Part shown: one piece after another, positions 36,798-46,500 of the stretch
Layout: each line of letters begins with the position of its first letter
Position numbering within the stretch: position 1 is the stretch's first letter
Assembly (NCBI GenBank): GCA_013178125.1
Contig: JABLXJ010000003.1
Location: 39,157-103,156, forward strand
From: Bacillota bacterium
GTDB taxonomy: Bacteria > Bacillota > SHA-98 > Ch115 > JABLXJ01
Direction of reading: 5' to 3'
DNA length: 64,000 bases
The notes under the pieces: model-generated
Seen by the model: only the letters and a program-made list of their open reading frames with translations
Told to the model about the DNA's origin: nothing
Databases searched by the model: none
Made by a program: the position numbers and the translations under genes

Positions 36798-37727
36798 ATG
36801 GGGACTCGAGTGATTCTCGGATCGAGTGGTCTTTCTGTCAGCCCTATATGTTTCGGTACATGGCAGCTATCTCCTAGGTTTTGGGGCGCACAATCGGAGG
36901 GAGAGATTATATCTGCAATACATCGGGCTTTCGAGGTGGGCGTCAATTTCTATGACACAGCAGATGCCTATGGAGATGGCCTTGCTGAGACTGTCCTTGG
37001 TAAAGCGGTCAAGGCATTACCTCGTGACCAGGTAATAGTGGCCACCAAGGTATATCATCATTTCTATCCCGATGGGCATAGGCATCCGGATCTTTCGCGC
37101 GACTATATCCTCAAGGAATGCGAGGCAAGCCTTCGTCGCCTGCAGATGGACTACATCGACCTCTATCAGTGCCATGCCTTTGATCTGATCACGCCACTGG
37201 AGGAAACCACCGATGCACTGGAAAAACTGAAAAAACAGGGCAAGATTCGTGCTTATGGGGTAAGCAACTTTACTGTTGAACAACTGCGCCTCGCGCGGAA
37301 GTATGGCGATTATGTAACCATCCAGCCTGATTATGATCTATTAAACACCCACATCGAGAAGGACCTTTTACCATATTGCCAATCAGAATCCATTGGGGTG
37401 TTGACATATAGTTCTTTACATCGGGGATTGCTGACCGGGAAATATAAGGGGACGGAAACCTTCACGGATCTTCGCGCCAAGGATCCGGATTTCCAGGGCG
37501 AACGATTCCGTGAATTAGCATCCCGTGTCGCAAGCCTTGCGCCCATCGCGGAGAAATACAGCATGACTATCACGCAGCTTGTTCTCACTGCCACGCTTAT
37601 GCATCCAGGCATACATGTGGCAATTGTCGGAATCAAAAACTCGAATCAGATTGAAGAGGCGGCTGGAGCTATGGGGAAGACCCTTGATCGAGAAGATTAC
37701 TGGCAGATCCGCAATATCTTAAGTTAA
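36798..37727 (+). CDS. Aldo/keto reductase
   Basis: 309-aa (beta/alpha)8 NADPH oxidoreductase. The catalytic tetrad is present: Asp and Tyr in NFYDTADAYGDG, Lys in VIVATKVYHH, His in DLYQCHAFD. Also typical are IRAYGVSNFTVEQLR and IVGIKNSNQIEEAAGA. It is close to the YajO/PdxI-like general-aldehyde group; the substrate is unknown. ATG 36798 lies at the foot of a leader hairpin, AAGGAA upstream. Codon use matches its neighbours. Confidence 0.93.
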   Translation: MGTRVILGSSGLSVSPICFGTWQLSPRFWGAQSEGEIISAIHRAFEVGVNFYDTADAYGDGLAETVLGKAVKALPRDQVIVATKVYHHFYPDGHRHPDLSRDYILKECEASLRRLQMDYIDLYQCHAFDLITPLEETTDALEKLKKQGKIRAYGVSNFTVEQLRLARKYGDYVTIQPDYDLLNTHIEKDLLPYCQSESIGVLTYSSLHRGLLTGKYKGTETFTDLRAKDPDFQGERFRELASRVASLAPIAEKYSMTITQLVLTATLMHPGIHVAIVGIKNSNQIEEAAGAMGKTLDREDYWQIRNILS

Positions 37728-37907
37728 AGATAGAATTTGGGCTGTATTCTCCATGGTGGCAAATGTGGCAAGCTGATGGCATTGATTAGCTCGCCGCTGC
37801 TTTCAGCGCCCGACACCTGTCCTCCAAGAAGCACGCCTCATTCCCAACCATTGGTGGGCAAGCGATAGTTTCTGCTGAGTTTGAATTCGAGAGTTATTGC
37901 CGCTTTT
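37728..37907. other. Non-coding spacer before the MITE-like element
   Basis: I see no gene, promoter or hairpin of note in this stretch. Confidence 0.5.
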
Positions 37908-38027
37908 CCAGGACTTACGGTGCTTGCGTGACGGGGCCTTTGAAATTTGGCATGGCCCTCGCGCCAAATTTCAACGAAGGCGCGCCGCAAGCGCGCCGTC
38001 CCCGGAACGCAACACCGTAAATCCTGG
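37908..38027. mobile_element. MITE-like element, about 120 bp
   Basis: Imperfect terminal inverted repeats of roughly 30 bp: the left end reads CCAGGACTTACGGTG and the right end, on the other strand, CCAGGATTTACGGTG, each followed by a TTGCG-N4-GGGG-like stretch. Inside are two perfect hairpins: TTGAAATTTGGC with GCCAAATTTCAA (12 bp), and GGCGCGC with GCGCGCC (7 bp). No coding capacity. I cannot see a clear target duplication. Confidence 0.7.
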
Positions 38028-38103
38028 GACGTGCTGGTAAACTGGCGCAAATTAAGGAACTAGCACTTAGCATCGTTGAGAAGGAATTTTTTTATCAAAG
38101 TTA

Positions 38104-38133
38104 TTGACATATGCCCAAAAATGTAGTTATATT
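38104..38133 (+). promoter_or_regulatory. Promoter for the fur-family gene
   Basis: TTGACA (38104-38109) and TATATT (38128-38133), spacer 18 bp, the same architecture as the promoter at 34608. An AT-rich stretch follows, but no clean 7-1-7 box. Confidence 0.6.
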
Positions 38134-38242
38134 ATTAATGAACATATGATCGTTATCGATGTGATATAGGCAAACGACATCACGAGCTGAGCCAGTGCGA
38201 TGGGATTGCTAGACAAAGATTAAGGGACTGAGGGACGTAAAG

Positions 38243-38770
38243 ATGGCAAACATAATGGAAAAAGGTTTTTCGAACGAAGAATGGCGTCCCAAACCCCAAC
38301 ACGAAGGATTTCGAATTACACCACAGCGTCGAACGATAATGGAGGCGCTAAATAATCACCAGAGCGAACATCTAACTGCAGAAGAAATTTATCGCATCGT
38401 GCGTCGCCAGGGAGCAAAATTGGGGGTAGCTACCGTTTACCGGAACTTGGCCAAAATGGAGAAAATGGGGTTGGTAATCAAGATCAAGGCGGGCAGCAGC
38501 CCCGCCAAGTACGAAATTAATTCTATGCACATCTCGCCGCATTATCATTTGGTATGTTTAAGCTGCGGCAAAGTGCTTGAGGTGGATGGGACCCTGCCCG
38601 AGGATTTTCGAAAGGCTATCGCAAGGCACCAAAATTTCGAAATCGCCCACCATCCCCTTGTAGCCTTTGGCTATTGCGAAAAGTGTCGCTTGAAGCAGAA
38701 TAACTTAAAAACCTTAAGGCGAAAGAACATCACATCGAATAAAAGGGTAGATATAGCAACGCGCCAATAG
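38243..38770 (+). CDS. Fur-family transcriptional regulator
   Basis: 175 aa. Winged-helix half: FRITPQRRTIMEALNNH, LTAEEIYRIVRRQG, LGVATVYRNLAKMEKMGLV. Dimerisation half: metal ligands in HISPHYHLVCLSCGKV and FGYCEKCR, the two CxxC pairs that form the structural zinc site. It could be Fur, PerR or Zur; the close Fur-type box at 34649-34667 and the feo genes favour iron sensing. It has a basic C-terminal tail of about 25 residues. ATG 38243 is the first of two close Met codons. Confidence 0.92.
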   Translation: MANIMEKGFSNEEWRPKPQHEGFRITPQRRTIMEALNNHQSEHLTAEEIYRIVRRQGAKLGVATVYRNLAKMEKMGLVIKIKAGSSPAKYEINSMHISPHYHLVCLSCGKVLEVDGTLPEDFRKAIARHQNFEIAHHPLVAFGYCEKCRLKQNNLKTLRRKNITSNKRVDIATRQ

Positions 38771-38834
38771 CACAAGGAGATAAACAAGAGATTTGGATTG
38801 AAGTTTATCATTAAATTAAGAGGGAGAGAGATAA

Positions 38835-39008
38835 ATGGCTGCGGTGGTTGATCAAAAGAACTGCACAGGCTGTGGGCTTTGTGCGGAGGTCTGTCCGGTA
38901 GATGCTATCATTGTGGAAGACGTTGCTGAGGTCGATGCGGATAAATGCACTGAATGCGGATTCTGCGTGGATGAATGCCCTAATGAAGCCATAAAAATCA
39001 TCAAATGA
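38835..39008 (+). CDS. 2[4Fe-4S] ferredoxin
   Basis: 57-aa electron carrier with two CxxCxxCxxxCP motifs: CTGCGLCAEVCP (residues 10-21) and CTECGFCVDECP (about 39-50). AGGGAGAGAG precedes ATG 38835. It lies 64 bp after the Fur-family gene and ends before a terminator. A small clostridial-type ferredoxin of normal length, probably serving many low-potential reactions. Confidence 0.95.
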   Translation: MAAVVDQKNCTGCGLCAEVCPVDAIIVEDVAEVDADKCTECGFCVDECPNEAIKIIK

Positions 39009-39071
39009 AAAGAAACCACGTGACCTAGAAGGAGAATTGTATGGTATGGAGAATAAATAATTAAACGCCTC

Positions 39072-39109
39072 AAACCCCAGCCTCCACGATGGCCTGGGGT
39101 TTTAATTCT
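39072..39109 (+). terminator. Rho-independent terminator after ferredoxin
   Basis: AAACCCCAG (39072-39080) pairs with CTGGGGTTT (39094-39102) and runs into TTTTAATTCTT. It separates the metal island from nrdD. Confidence 0.85.
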
Positions 39110-39212
39110 TCACCCATTTCAGGACTCACACCTGTCTTCTTCTCATCGGCGACGGTGCCATGGGATCTTATTGAATGAGGCCGAACAGTATGGGAGAGGG
39201 GAACATCAGACT

Positions 39213-41345
39213 ATGCTAAAGAAGATAATCAAGCGCGATGGCCGAGTAGTTGATTTCGACCAGGAGAGAATCATCAACGCCATCTTTAAGGCCGGCAAGG
39301 CAGTTGGCATCGAGGATAGGCGCCTGGCCGGCGAGCTCTCGAACGAGGTGGTCACGATCCTGGCCCATGAATTTGCCGAGCGGATACCGATGGTCGAGGA
39401 TGTCCAGGATATCGTCGAGAGGGTCTTGATCGAACATGGGCAGACTAAGACCGCCAAGGCGTATATTCTCTACCGTAAACAACACGAAGAGCTCCGAGAG
39501 TTTCGTAACCTCCTCGTCAACGCCGAGAAGATGGTCGAGGAGTATGTCGGTGGCCAGGACTGGCAGATAAATGAAAACAGCAATATGAATTATTCCCTCC
39601 AGGGGCTTAACAACCATGTGATCTCGGCCGTGACCTCCAGGTACTGGCTTGAGAAAATCTACCCCGAAGAGATACGGGAGGCTCACAGGGGTGGCGACTT
39701 TCACATCCATGATCTCAGCCTCCTGGCCCCTTACTGTTGCGGCTGGAACATGGCCGATCTCCTGATGCAGGGGTTCGGTGGGGTGGCGCAGAAAATCGAA
39801 AGCGCCCCAGCCAGGCATTTCCGCACAGCCCTGGGCCAGGTGGTAAACTTCTTCTACACCCTTCAGGGCGAGGCTGCAGGCGCCCAGGCATTTGCCAACT
39901 TCGACACCTACCTTGCGCCCTTCATCGCCTTCGACGAGTTGACCTACAAGGAGGTCAAGCAGGCGCTCCAGGAATTCATCTTCAACCTAAACGTCCCGAC
40001 CCGCGTAGGCTTTCAGACCCCGTTCGTGAATATCACCATGGACGTCGTAGTGCCCAAGATACTCGCCGAGGAGCCCGTCATCATCGGCGGCAAGCTGCAG
40101 GACGCCCAGTACAAGGACTTTCAGAAGGAAATGGACATGCTGAACACGGCCTTCTGCGAGGTCATGATGGAGGGCGACGCCCGGGGACGCATATTCAGCT
40201 TCCCCATCCCGACCTATAATGTCTCCGCGGACTTTGACTGGGACAGCCCTGTCATCACGCAGGTGATGGAGATGACGGCGAAATACGGCATCCCCTATTT
40301 CGCCAATTTCATCAACTCCGATCTCTCCCCTGAGGACGTCCGCAGCATGTGCTGCAGGCTTCGCATCGATAATCGTGAACTCTACAAGCGCGGCGGGGGA
40401 TTATTTGGAGCGAATCCCCTCACGGGAGCCATTGGCGTGGTCACGCTCAATATGCCCAGGACCGGATATTTATCCAAATCAAAGAATGAATTCCTCGAAC
40501 GGACCAGGAGGCTCATGGATCTGGCAAAGGAAAGCCTGCTGATCAAGAGGGGCGTCCTCGAACGAATGACGGAAGCGGGGCTCTATCCTTATTCGCGGCA
40601 CTATTTGGGTTCAATTAAGGAACGCTTCGGCACTTACTGGCACAATCATTTCAATACGATCGGCCTTGTGGGCATGAACGAGGCCCTGCTGAATTTCATG
40701 GGGAGCGATATCACGACCCCCGGGGGCCATGCATTTGCCCTGGAGATCCTGGATTTCATGCGGAATGTGCTGGTGGGTTATCAAGAGGAAACGGGGCAGA
40801 TGTTCAATTTGGAGGCCACTCCGGCGGAGGGGACGGCTTACAGGCTCGCCCGGATCGACAAAGAAGCCTACCCTGATATTATCACCGGGGGCAGCGAAGA
40901 ACCTTACTATACAAATTCCACCCATCTCCCGGTCGGCTTTACATCCGATATCTTCGAGGCCCTTGATCTGCAGGAGGAGCTCCAGACGAGGTATACGGGA
41001 GGCACGGTTTTTCATGGATTCATCGGGGAACGAGTGGAGGATGTAAACACGCTCAAAAGGTTGCTCCAGAGGGTCATGTCCCGGTACAGGGTGCCGTATT
41101 TCACCATAACCCCGACCTTCAGTATCTGCCCTGATCATGGCTATGTTGCTGGCGAGCACCCGACATGCCCGGCGTGCGGAAAGCCTGCCGAGGTGTGGAG
41201 CAGGGTGGTGGGCTTCTACAGGCCCATTCAAAACTGGAATAAGGGCAAACGAAGCGAGTTTGCCGACCGGAAGGAATACGTCATTACATCAACGCCACCG
41301 GACGGCATGAGTCTTGCGAGAGCCCTGCCGGTTGCCGGTAAATAG
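39213..41345 (+). CDS. nrdD: Anaerobic (class III) ribonucleoside-triphosphate reductase
   Basis: Oxygen-sensitive glycyl-radical enzyme making dNTPs. Residues about 1-95 are an ATP-cone (IKRDGRVVDFDQERIINAI); the catalytic barrel follows (DFHIHDLSLLAPYCCGWN, MCCRLRID). A zinc site CPDHGYVAGEHPTCPACG precedes the radical-glycine region RVVGFYRPIQNWNKGKRSEF. 710 aa, normal. ATG 39213 is preferred to an upstream TTG at 39171. No class I/II reductase occurs here. Confidence 0.96.
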   Translation: MLKKIIKRDGRVVDFDQERIINAIFKAGKAVGIEDRRLAGELSNEVVTILAHEFAERIPMVEDVQDIVERVLIEHGQTKTAKAYILYRKQHEELREFRNLLVNAEKMVEEYVGGQDWQINENSNMNYSLQGLNNHVISAVTSRYWLEKIYPEEIREAHRGGDFHIHDLSLLAPYCCGWNMADLLMQGFGGVAQKIESAPARHFRTALGQVVNFFYTLQGEAAGAQAFANFDTYLAPFIAFDELTYKEVKQALQEFIFNLNVPTRVGFQTPFVNITMDVVVPKILAEEPVIIGGKLQDAQYKDFQKEMDMLNTAFCEVMMEGDARGRIFSFPIPTYNVSADFDWDSPVITQVMEMTAKYGIPYFANFINSDLSPEDVRSMCCRLRIDNRELYKRGGGLFGANPLTGAIGVVTLNMPRTGYLSKSKNEFLERTRRLMDLAKESLLIKRGVLERMTEAGLYPYSRHYLGSIKERFGTYWHNHFNTIGLVGMNEALLNFMGSDITTPGGHAFALEILDFMRNVLVGYQEETGQMFNLEATPAEGTAYRLARIDKEAYPDIITGGSEEPYYTNSTHLPVGFTSDIFEALDLQEELQTRYTGGTVFHGFIGERVEDVNTLKRLLQRVMSRYRVPYFTITPTFSICPDHGYVAGEHPTCPACGKPAEVWSRVVGFYRPIQNWNKGKRSEFADRKEYVITSTPPDGMSLARALPVAGK

Positions 41346-41424
41346 GGAACATGAATGCTATAAACATGGCCCTGAAGAAAACATGACAATGAAGCCATGA
41401 AGAGACCATGAGGCTATAAAGATT

Positions 41425-42156
41425 ATGAAGTTGAATTATGTAGACATGGATATGAAGATGGAGATGGAGATAAGGGGCATTCAAAAGGTCAGCCTGGTGG
41501 ACTTCCCGGGGAACATCTGCATTACGATTTTCACAGGCGGATGCAACATGAGGTGCCCCTACTGCCATAACAGGGATCTGGTGCTGGGGGCGGGAAGCCT
41601 CCCCCGGATCCCGCAAGAAGAGATGCTGGCGCTCCTGGAGAGCAGGAGGGGCCTCGTGGACGGGGTCTGCATCACGGGCGGCGAGCCAACCCTGCAGGAG
41701 GGTCTCGGTGAATTCGCGGGCAAGATTAAGGACCTGGGCTTCAAGGTCAAACTCGATACCAACGGCACCAATCCTCGAATCCTTGACGAGTTGCTTAGTC
41801 AGGGCTTGCTCGACTATGTCGCTATGGACATCAAGGCGCCGCGAGATAAATACTGGGAGGTCGCCCGTTCCCGCGTAAATATGAGCGATATTGATGCCTC
41901 CATCAGGTTGATCCGGTCGAGCGAGATAGATTATGAGTTTAGAACCACGGTTGCTCCCGGCCTCATCACCGGAGAGGACCTGATTGAAATAGGCCAGTGG
42001 CTGCTGGGCGCCGGGAAGTATGTGCTGCAGCAATACGTGCCAGGGCCAACGCTCGATGAAGCCTTCGCTGACCGGCGCCCATACAGCGGCGATTGGCTTG
42101 AAAATATGGCTCGCAAATTGCGGCCTTTTTTCGAAAGGGTTGAGGTGAGAAAATAG
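41425..42156 (+). CDS. nrdG: Anaerobic ribonucleotide reductase activating protein (radical SAM)
   Basis: Generates the glycyl radical on NrdD using SAM and a [4Fe-4S] cluster bound by the CxxxCxxC motif GCNMRCPYCHN. The preceding SLVDFPGNICITIFTGG and ITGGEPTLQEG are typical of NrdG-like activases. 243 aa with a Met-rich N terminus (MDMKMEMEI) within a stretch of many ATGs, so the start is uncertain. It follows nrdD after 79 bp. Confidence 0.93.
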   Translation: MKLNYVDMDMKMEMEIRGIQKVSLVDFPGNICITIFTGGCNMRCPYCHNRDLVLGAGSLPRIPQEEMLALLESRRGLVDGVCITGGEPTLQEGLGEFAGKIKDLGFKVKLDTNGTNPRILDELLSQGLLDYVAMDIKAPRDKYWEVARSRVNMSDIDASIRLIRSSEIDYEFRTTVAPGLITGEDLIEIGQWLLGAGKYVLQQYVPGPTLDEAFADRRPYSGDWLENMARKLRPFFERVEVRK

Positions 42157-42361
42157 CCTACGTAAAGCATCAGCCATTCCCACTTCCCAGGCCCGCCCGG
42201 CGGCGCCCCCTAAATATAGCTACCACAACAGGAGCCGAAACATGACTTTCCTTTCACCCCGTACTCGGATACCTGTGGATAGCATTCCCCCCCTTTGTCG
42301 GTGAATATGACCTTCCCCGGTTTCATTCCACCTCCTCAAGCGAACATGCTCCGCTCTCCTC

Positions 42362-42829
42362 CTACACCAGCTCCCGCAGGAGATTTGCCATCTCTATCGC
42401 CGAGAGGGCCGCATCCCATCCCTTGTTGCCGGCCTTTGTCCCCGCCCGCTCCAGGGACTGCTCTAGGTTATCGGTGGTCAGGACCCCAAAGGTGACGGGT
42501 ATGCCTGTCTTGAGCGCGACCTGTGCTATCCCCTTTGCCGCCTCTGCCGCTACATATTCGAAATGAGGGGTGGCCCCCCTTATGACGGCACCGAGACAAA
42601 TGACCGCGTCATATTTCTTGGATTCGGCCATTCTTTGGGCCACAAGGGGGATTTCGAAGGCCCCGGGTACCCAGGCAAGTTCTATGTCCTCGTCTGCAAC
42701 GCCGTGCCTTGTGAGAGCATCCCTGGCGCCTTCCACGAGCTTTTTTACCACTAATTCGTTGAACCTGCTTGCGACGACCCCTATGCGTAACCCTTCACCG
42801 ATGAGTTTCCCTTCATAGATTCTGGACAT
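42362..42829 (-). CDS. ribH: 6,7-dimethyl-8-ribityllumazine synthase
   Basis: Condenses 5-amino-6-ribitylaminouracil with the 3,4-dihydroxybutanone phosphate made by RibBA. Motifs: [49 protein letters not shown] and [16 protein letters not shown]. 155 aa, normal. The start overlaps the ribBA end by 17 bp. Last gene of the riboflavin operon. Confidence 0.97.
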   Translation of the reverse strand: MSRIYEGKLIGEGLRIGVVASRFNELVVKKLVEGARDALTRHGVADEDIELAWVPGAFEIPLVAQRMAESKKYDAVICLGAVIRGATPHFEYVAAEAAKGIAQVALKTGIPVTFGVLTTDNLEQSLERAGTKAGNKGWDAALSAIEMANLLRELV

Positions 42830-44045
42830 TGATTTTACCTCCCCAAATAGCCGGATTGATCAGGTGGCCGAGCTTCTCCCGTTTTGTCTCGAGGTAGCCT
42901 GCGTTGACCCCGTTCGGCGGGATCTCGATCGGCACCCTTTTGACTACCTCGATCCCATAATCTTCGAGTTCATTGATTTTATCGGGGTTGTTGGTCAAAA
43001 GACGAATAGCTGATAGGCCCAGATCCTTCAGTATCTGTGCGGCTGTCTCGTACGACCGCTCGTCCGCAGCAAATCCCAGCTCCTCGTTGGCCTCAACGGT
43101 ATCCCTCCCCCGGTCCTGGAGCTCGTAGGCGCGCAGTTTATTCAGGAGCCCGATTCCCCTGCCTTCCTGCCGGAGGTAGAGCAGGACGCCGAGGCCTTCC
43201 CTTTCGATTAGTTCCAGAGCCCTCGCCAGCTGTTCTCCGCAGTCGCATCGCAAGGAGCCCAGGACATCTCCCGTGAGGCACTCTGAATGGATCCTCACGA
43301 GGACTCCCTTCTTGCCCTCGACGTCCCCTCTTACAAGGGCGAGGTGGCATTCCCTGTCCAGTAGAGATTCGTAAGCTATCACCCTGAAATCACCGAATCT
43401 CGTGGGAAGCGAGCTCACAGCTACTTTTCTTACGAGCTTCTCGTGTATCTTCCGGTATCTCACCAAGCTGGCGATAGTTACGATTCTCAGGCGGTGAAGA
43501 CCGGCAAAGGCAACAAGCTCCGGAAGCCTCGCCATGGTCCCATCCTCGTTCATTATCTCGCAGATAACGCCGGCGGGGGAAAGGCCTGCAAGCCGGGCCA
43601 GATCCACGGCCGCCTCCGTATGGCCGGGCCTTGTGAGGACTCCGCCCTCCCTCGCCTCCAGGGGGAAAATATGGCCGGGTCTTGTGAGATCCTCGGGCCG
43701 CGTTTTGGGGTCAACAAGGGCCTTGACTGTCATGGCCCGTTCAAAAGCTGAAATCCCAGTAGTGACCCCCCTGGCATCCACCGAGACCATGAAGGCCGTG
43801 CCCATTTTCTCGGAGGTCTCCGCGACCATGGGCGGGATGCGGAGCTCTTGAAGCCGCTCCCGGGTCATCGCGACGCAGATGAGTCCGCGGCCATGCATGG
43901 CCATGAAATTGATGGCCGTCGGGGTGACGCATTCGGCAGCCATCACGAGGTCGCCCTCATTCTCCCTGTTTTCATCATCGCAGACTATCACCATCTTACC
44001 ATCGCGGATATCTCTCAGGGCTTCATGGATACTATCGAAAATCAT
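42813..44045 (-). CDS. ribBA: 3,4-dihydroxy-2-butanone-4-phosphate synthase / GTP cyclohydrolase II
   Basis: Bifunctional. Residues 1 to about 200 are RibB ([47 protein letters not shown]). Residues about 205-410 are RibA: zinc-binding [17 protein letters not shown] and [12 protein letters not shown]. It starts both arms of riboflavin synthesis. 410 aa, normal. 16 bp after ribE. Confidence 0.97.
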   Translation of the reverse strand: MIFDSIHEALRDIRDGKMVIVCDDENRENEGDLVMAAECVTPTAINFMAMHGRGLICVAMTRERLQELRIPPMVAETSEKMGTAFMVSVDARGVTTGISAFERAMTVKALVDPKTRPEDLTRPGHIFPLEAREGGVLTRPGHTEAAVDLARLAGLSPAGVICEIMNEDGTMARLPELVAFAGLHRLRIVTIASLVRYRKIHEKLVRKVAVSSLPTRFGDFRVIAYESLLDRECHLALVRGDVEGKKGVLVRIHSECLTGDVLGSLRCDCGEQLARALELIEREGLGVLLYLRQEGRGIGLLNKLRAYELQDRGRDTVEANEELGFAADERSYETAAQILKDLGLSAIRLLTNNPDKINELEDYGIEVVKRVPIEIPPNGVNAGYLETKREKLGHLINPAIWGGKINVQNL

Positions 44046-44061
44046 TGGATCACCTTCCTAC

Positions 44062-44748
44062 TCAGTAACCAAGTTCGTGCAAGAAGTCCAGCGTAAGGGA
44101 TGGAGACGCGCCTTCGTGCTGCTTGAGATACGGCTCCTTGAGATACGGCTCAAGGAGCTTTTCCACATATTTGCCTATTATGTCGGCTTCGAGATTGCAC
44201 GGTTCGCCGACGCGTTTGGAGCCCAAAGCGGTAACGCTCGCGGTGTGAGGTATTATGGAAACGGTAAACCCCTCTGCGGCGCAGCTTGCGACGGTAAGGC
44301 TCACCCCATCTACGGCGACGGAACCCTTCTCTACAACGTAGCGCATCACGTTGGGAGGAGCCTTTATAGTGAAAAGGAAGCCCTCCTCTACGTCCTCGCG
44401 CTTCTCGAGATATCCGACCCCGTCCACGTGCCCTGTGACCAGGTGACCGCCGAGACGTCCGCCCAGCCTGAGGGAACGCTCGAGGTTTACTTTATCCCCC
44501 GGTGCAAGCCCCGCGAGAGCAGTTCTCCTCAAAGTCTCGGGCATCGCATATGCAAGAAAGCTCCTATTTCTGGTCAGCCGCGCTACGGTGAGGCAGGCGC
44601 CGTTTACTGCGATGCTCTCCCCTATCGTTAGCTCTGCGAAGTCAGAGCCCCCGGGGTCACCCAGGACTGCTATCTGAAGTTCCAAGGCCTCGCCCCTCCG
44701 GATGATGCCCTCGACCACGCCGGTGGATTCAATGATCCCGGTAAACAT
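44062..44748 (-). CDS. ribE: Riboflavin synthase, alpha subunit
   Basis: Dismutates two lumazines to riboflavin. Two homologous lumazine-binding halves are visible: MFTGIIESTG with VNGACLTVARL, then GHLVTGHVDGVGYLEK with VAVDGVSLTVAS. 228 aa. ATG 44748 follows GGAGGTG; a TTG one codon earlier is not needed. The C-terminal tail has a short repeat (LKEPYLK). Confidence 0.96.
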   Translation of the reverse strand: MFTGIIESTGVVEGIIRRGEALELQIAVLGDPGGSDFAELTIGESIAVNGACLTVARLTRNRSFLAYAMPETLRRTALAGLAPGDKVNLERSLRLGGRLGGHLVTGHVDGVGYLEKREDVEEGFLFTIKAPPNVMRYVVEKGSVAVDGVSLTVASCAAEGFTVSIIPHTASVTALGSKRVGEPCNLEADIIGKYVEKLLEPYLKEPYLKQHEGASPSLTLDFLHELGY

Positions 44749-44761
44749 CAAGAATCACCTC

Positions 44762-45958
44762 CTATCCGTGACCATCAGTATCCGCGCAGTATCCGTGGCC
44801 ATCAGTATTTAAATAGGCTTCGAGCAATATATCCCCGCGAAATCGTCTTACCCTGGAGATACTCAAGGTAGCACACCCGCCTATCGTACGAGCCCCCGTG
44901 CCTTCGACCCAGGTCATGGCATCCTTCCCACCGATGATTTTAGGAGCTATGAAGACCAGGACCTTATCTGCCAGCCCCTCCCCGAGGAGGGAGGCGTTGA
45001 GGCTTCCACCCCCTTCAACTAGGACCGAGGTTATCTCCTGTCTTCCCAGTTCAATTAAGACCTCCTTGATGTCCACGCGCCCTTCCTTCGGATCTGTTAC
45101 TATGACCTTTGCTCCCAGATCCCTCAAGCTTTCAAGCCTCTCCGAAGGGGCGAGCGAGGTGGTAGCAACGATAGTGTCGCCAGGATTCTCCAGAAGTAGA
45201 TTGGCGTCAAGCGGGATTCTGGCGTGGCTATCCAGGATAACCCTCAACGGATTCCGAGGCGCCCGCATCCGCCCCGGCCCCAGTCTTACGGTGAGCCGAG
45301 GGTTGTCGGCCAGGACGGTCCCGATGCCCACCATTATGGCGTCGTGATGCGCCCTAAGAATATGGACGTAGCGTCGTGCCTCCTCCCCCGTAATCCACCG
45401 GGAATCTCCGGTGTGAGTGGCGATCTTGCCATCGATGCTCATGACGGCTTTAATGGTGACGAAAGGAAGTTGGGTCCTCACGTATTTGATGAATACCTCG
45501 TTTAGCTTCCTCGCGTCCTCCTCCAGGACGCCGACGGTAACCTCGATTCCGGCTTCTCTCAAGCGTTGAAAGCCCTTCCCGCAGACGAGAGGGTTCGGGT
45601 CCTCCATAGAGCACACCACCCTGCCGATCCCCGCCTTGATGATAGCGTCCGTGCAGGGAGGCGTTCTGCCATAGTGACAGCAGGGTTCAAGCGTAACATA
45701 GAGCGTAGCTCCCCTGGCAAGCTCCCCTGCACGCCTCAAGGCGAACACCTCCGCGTGTGGTTCTCCGGCCATCGGGTGATAGCCCCGGCCCACGATTTGG
45801 TCGTCTTTCACAACAAGGGCCCCCACCATGGGATTGGGGGACGTTGCGCCCATTCCACGCCGTGCGAGCTTAAAGGCTATTCTCATATAGTGCTCGTCTA
45901 ACCCTCCCGGATGTGCCGGGAGTTCCGGGGAGTTTTCCATATGATATACCGGATTCAT
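44762..45958 (-). CDS. ribD: Riboflavin biosynthesis deaminase/reductase
   Basis: N-terminal deaminase zinc site PHAEVFALRRAG and PCCHYGRTPPC; C-terminal reductase IKAVMSIDGKIATHTGDSRW and VEGGGSLNASLL. Start is ATG at 45958, with AAGGAG ten bases upstream; a longer frame to 46054 lacks support and would cross toward the riboswitch terminator. 398 aa. The C terminus ends in a repeat-derived DGHG-x6-DGHG tail encoded by a short tandem repeat at 44768-44808. First gene of the operon. Confidence 0.96.
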   Translation of the reverse strand: MNPVYHMENSPELPAHPGGLDEHYMRIAFKLARRGMGATSPNPMVGALVVKDDQIVGRGYHPMAGEPHAEVFALRRAGELARGATLYVTLEPCCHYGRTPPCTDAIIKAGIGRVVCSMEDPNPLVCGKGFQRLREAGIEVTVGVLEEDARKLNEVFIKYVRTQLPFVTIKAVMSIDGKIATHTGDSRWITGEEARRYVHILRAHHDAIMVGIGTVLADNPRLTVRLGPGRMRAPRNPLRVILDSHARIPLDANLLLENPGDTIVATTSLAPSERLESLRDLGAKVIVTDPKEGRVDIKEVLIELGRQEITSVLVEGGGSLNASLLGEGLADKVLVFIAPKIIGGKDAMTWVEGTGARTIGGCATLSISRVRRFRGDILLEAYLNTDGHGYCADTDGHG

Positions 45959-46068
45959 CGAGTTTTCGCTCCTTACCTTCGACCCTTTTGTTTTCTGGGG
46001 CTTCGTCTCAACTGGGCTTGGTGAGAGGGGAACCCGGGGGAATTCGCCCGGCAAAGAATCCGCCCGGC

Positions 46069-46103
46069 AAAAAGTTGAAGCCCTGAGGCTCCCTCAGGGC
46101 TTA
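46069..46103 (-). terminator. Terminator of the FMN riboswitch
   Basis: On the minus strand AAGCCCTGAGG pairs perfectly with CCTCAGGGCTT around three bases and is followed by CAACTTTTT. It lies between aptamer and ribD, so FMN binding likely favours termination. Confidence 0.85.
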
Positions 46104-46152
46104 TCGATGTCTATCTGAAAAACCACCGTCAAGAACGGCATATGCTTTTCAC

Positions 46153-46288
46153 CCTCTTCCATCCAGACTTTCACTGTCGGCTTTGGCTTCTCACCAAATC
46201 AACCGCTCGCGCGGCTCGCGGGCTCGACACAGGCGTTATCTATACCGTGTCATACCGCCGATCGGGAATTTCACCCTGCCCTGAAGGC
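46153..46288 (-). promoter_or_regulatory. FMN riboswitch (RFN element)
   Basis: Read on the minus strand: CAGGGCAGGGTGAAATTCCC at the 5' side, GCCCGCGAGC in the middle, then GATTTGGTGAGAAGCC and CCGACAGTGAAAGTCTGGAT, all hallmark RFN segments in the correct order. Controls ribDE-BA-H. Confidence 0.97.
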
Positions 46289-46393
46289 TTAATCTCATAT
46301 TCAATTTAATTCTATAATAACATAATACTTATGTAGTTCACAAGGGTAATATCGATGTCTCGATGTCACTGATTGCAGTATATTTCCCCGGGG

Positions 46394-46414
46394 CATGCTG
46401 TAGTCTACAGCATG
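46394..46414. promoter_or_regulatory. Perfect palindrome in the divergent rib/maturase interval
   Basis: CATGCTGTAG and CTACAGCATG around a single T. It lies 46 bp upstream of the maturase -35 and behind the rib leader; it may be an operator for either direction. No poly-T, so probably not a terminator. Confidence 0.5.
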
Positions 46415-46459
46415 TTTTCTAAAGTTTATATCATAAATTAAGGACTTGGAAAATAGCTT

Positions 46460-46488
46460 TTGACATATGGCCGGAGGAGCTATATATT
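46460..46488 (+). promoter_or_regulatory. Promoter for the radical SAM maturase
   Basis: TTGACA (46460-46465), 17-bp spacer, TATATT (46483-46488). The transcription start would fall at about 46495, only some six bases before the ATG at 46501; the only GGAGG is inside the promoter spacer, so the mRNA may be nearly leaderless. Confidence 0.65.
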
Positions 46489-46500
46489 TTAATCTAGGTG

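Noticed and set aside
38134..38170. Fur box upstream of the fur-family gene
   Set aside because: The sequence around ATGATCGTTATCGATG is only loosely symmetrical and does not fit the 7-1-7 pattern.
43879..44631. A 250-residue plus-strand frame opposite ribE and the start of ribBA
   Set aside because: It is the antisense of well-recognised riboflavin genes, with no signal of its own.
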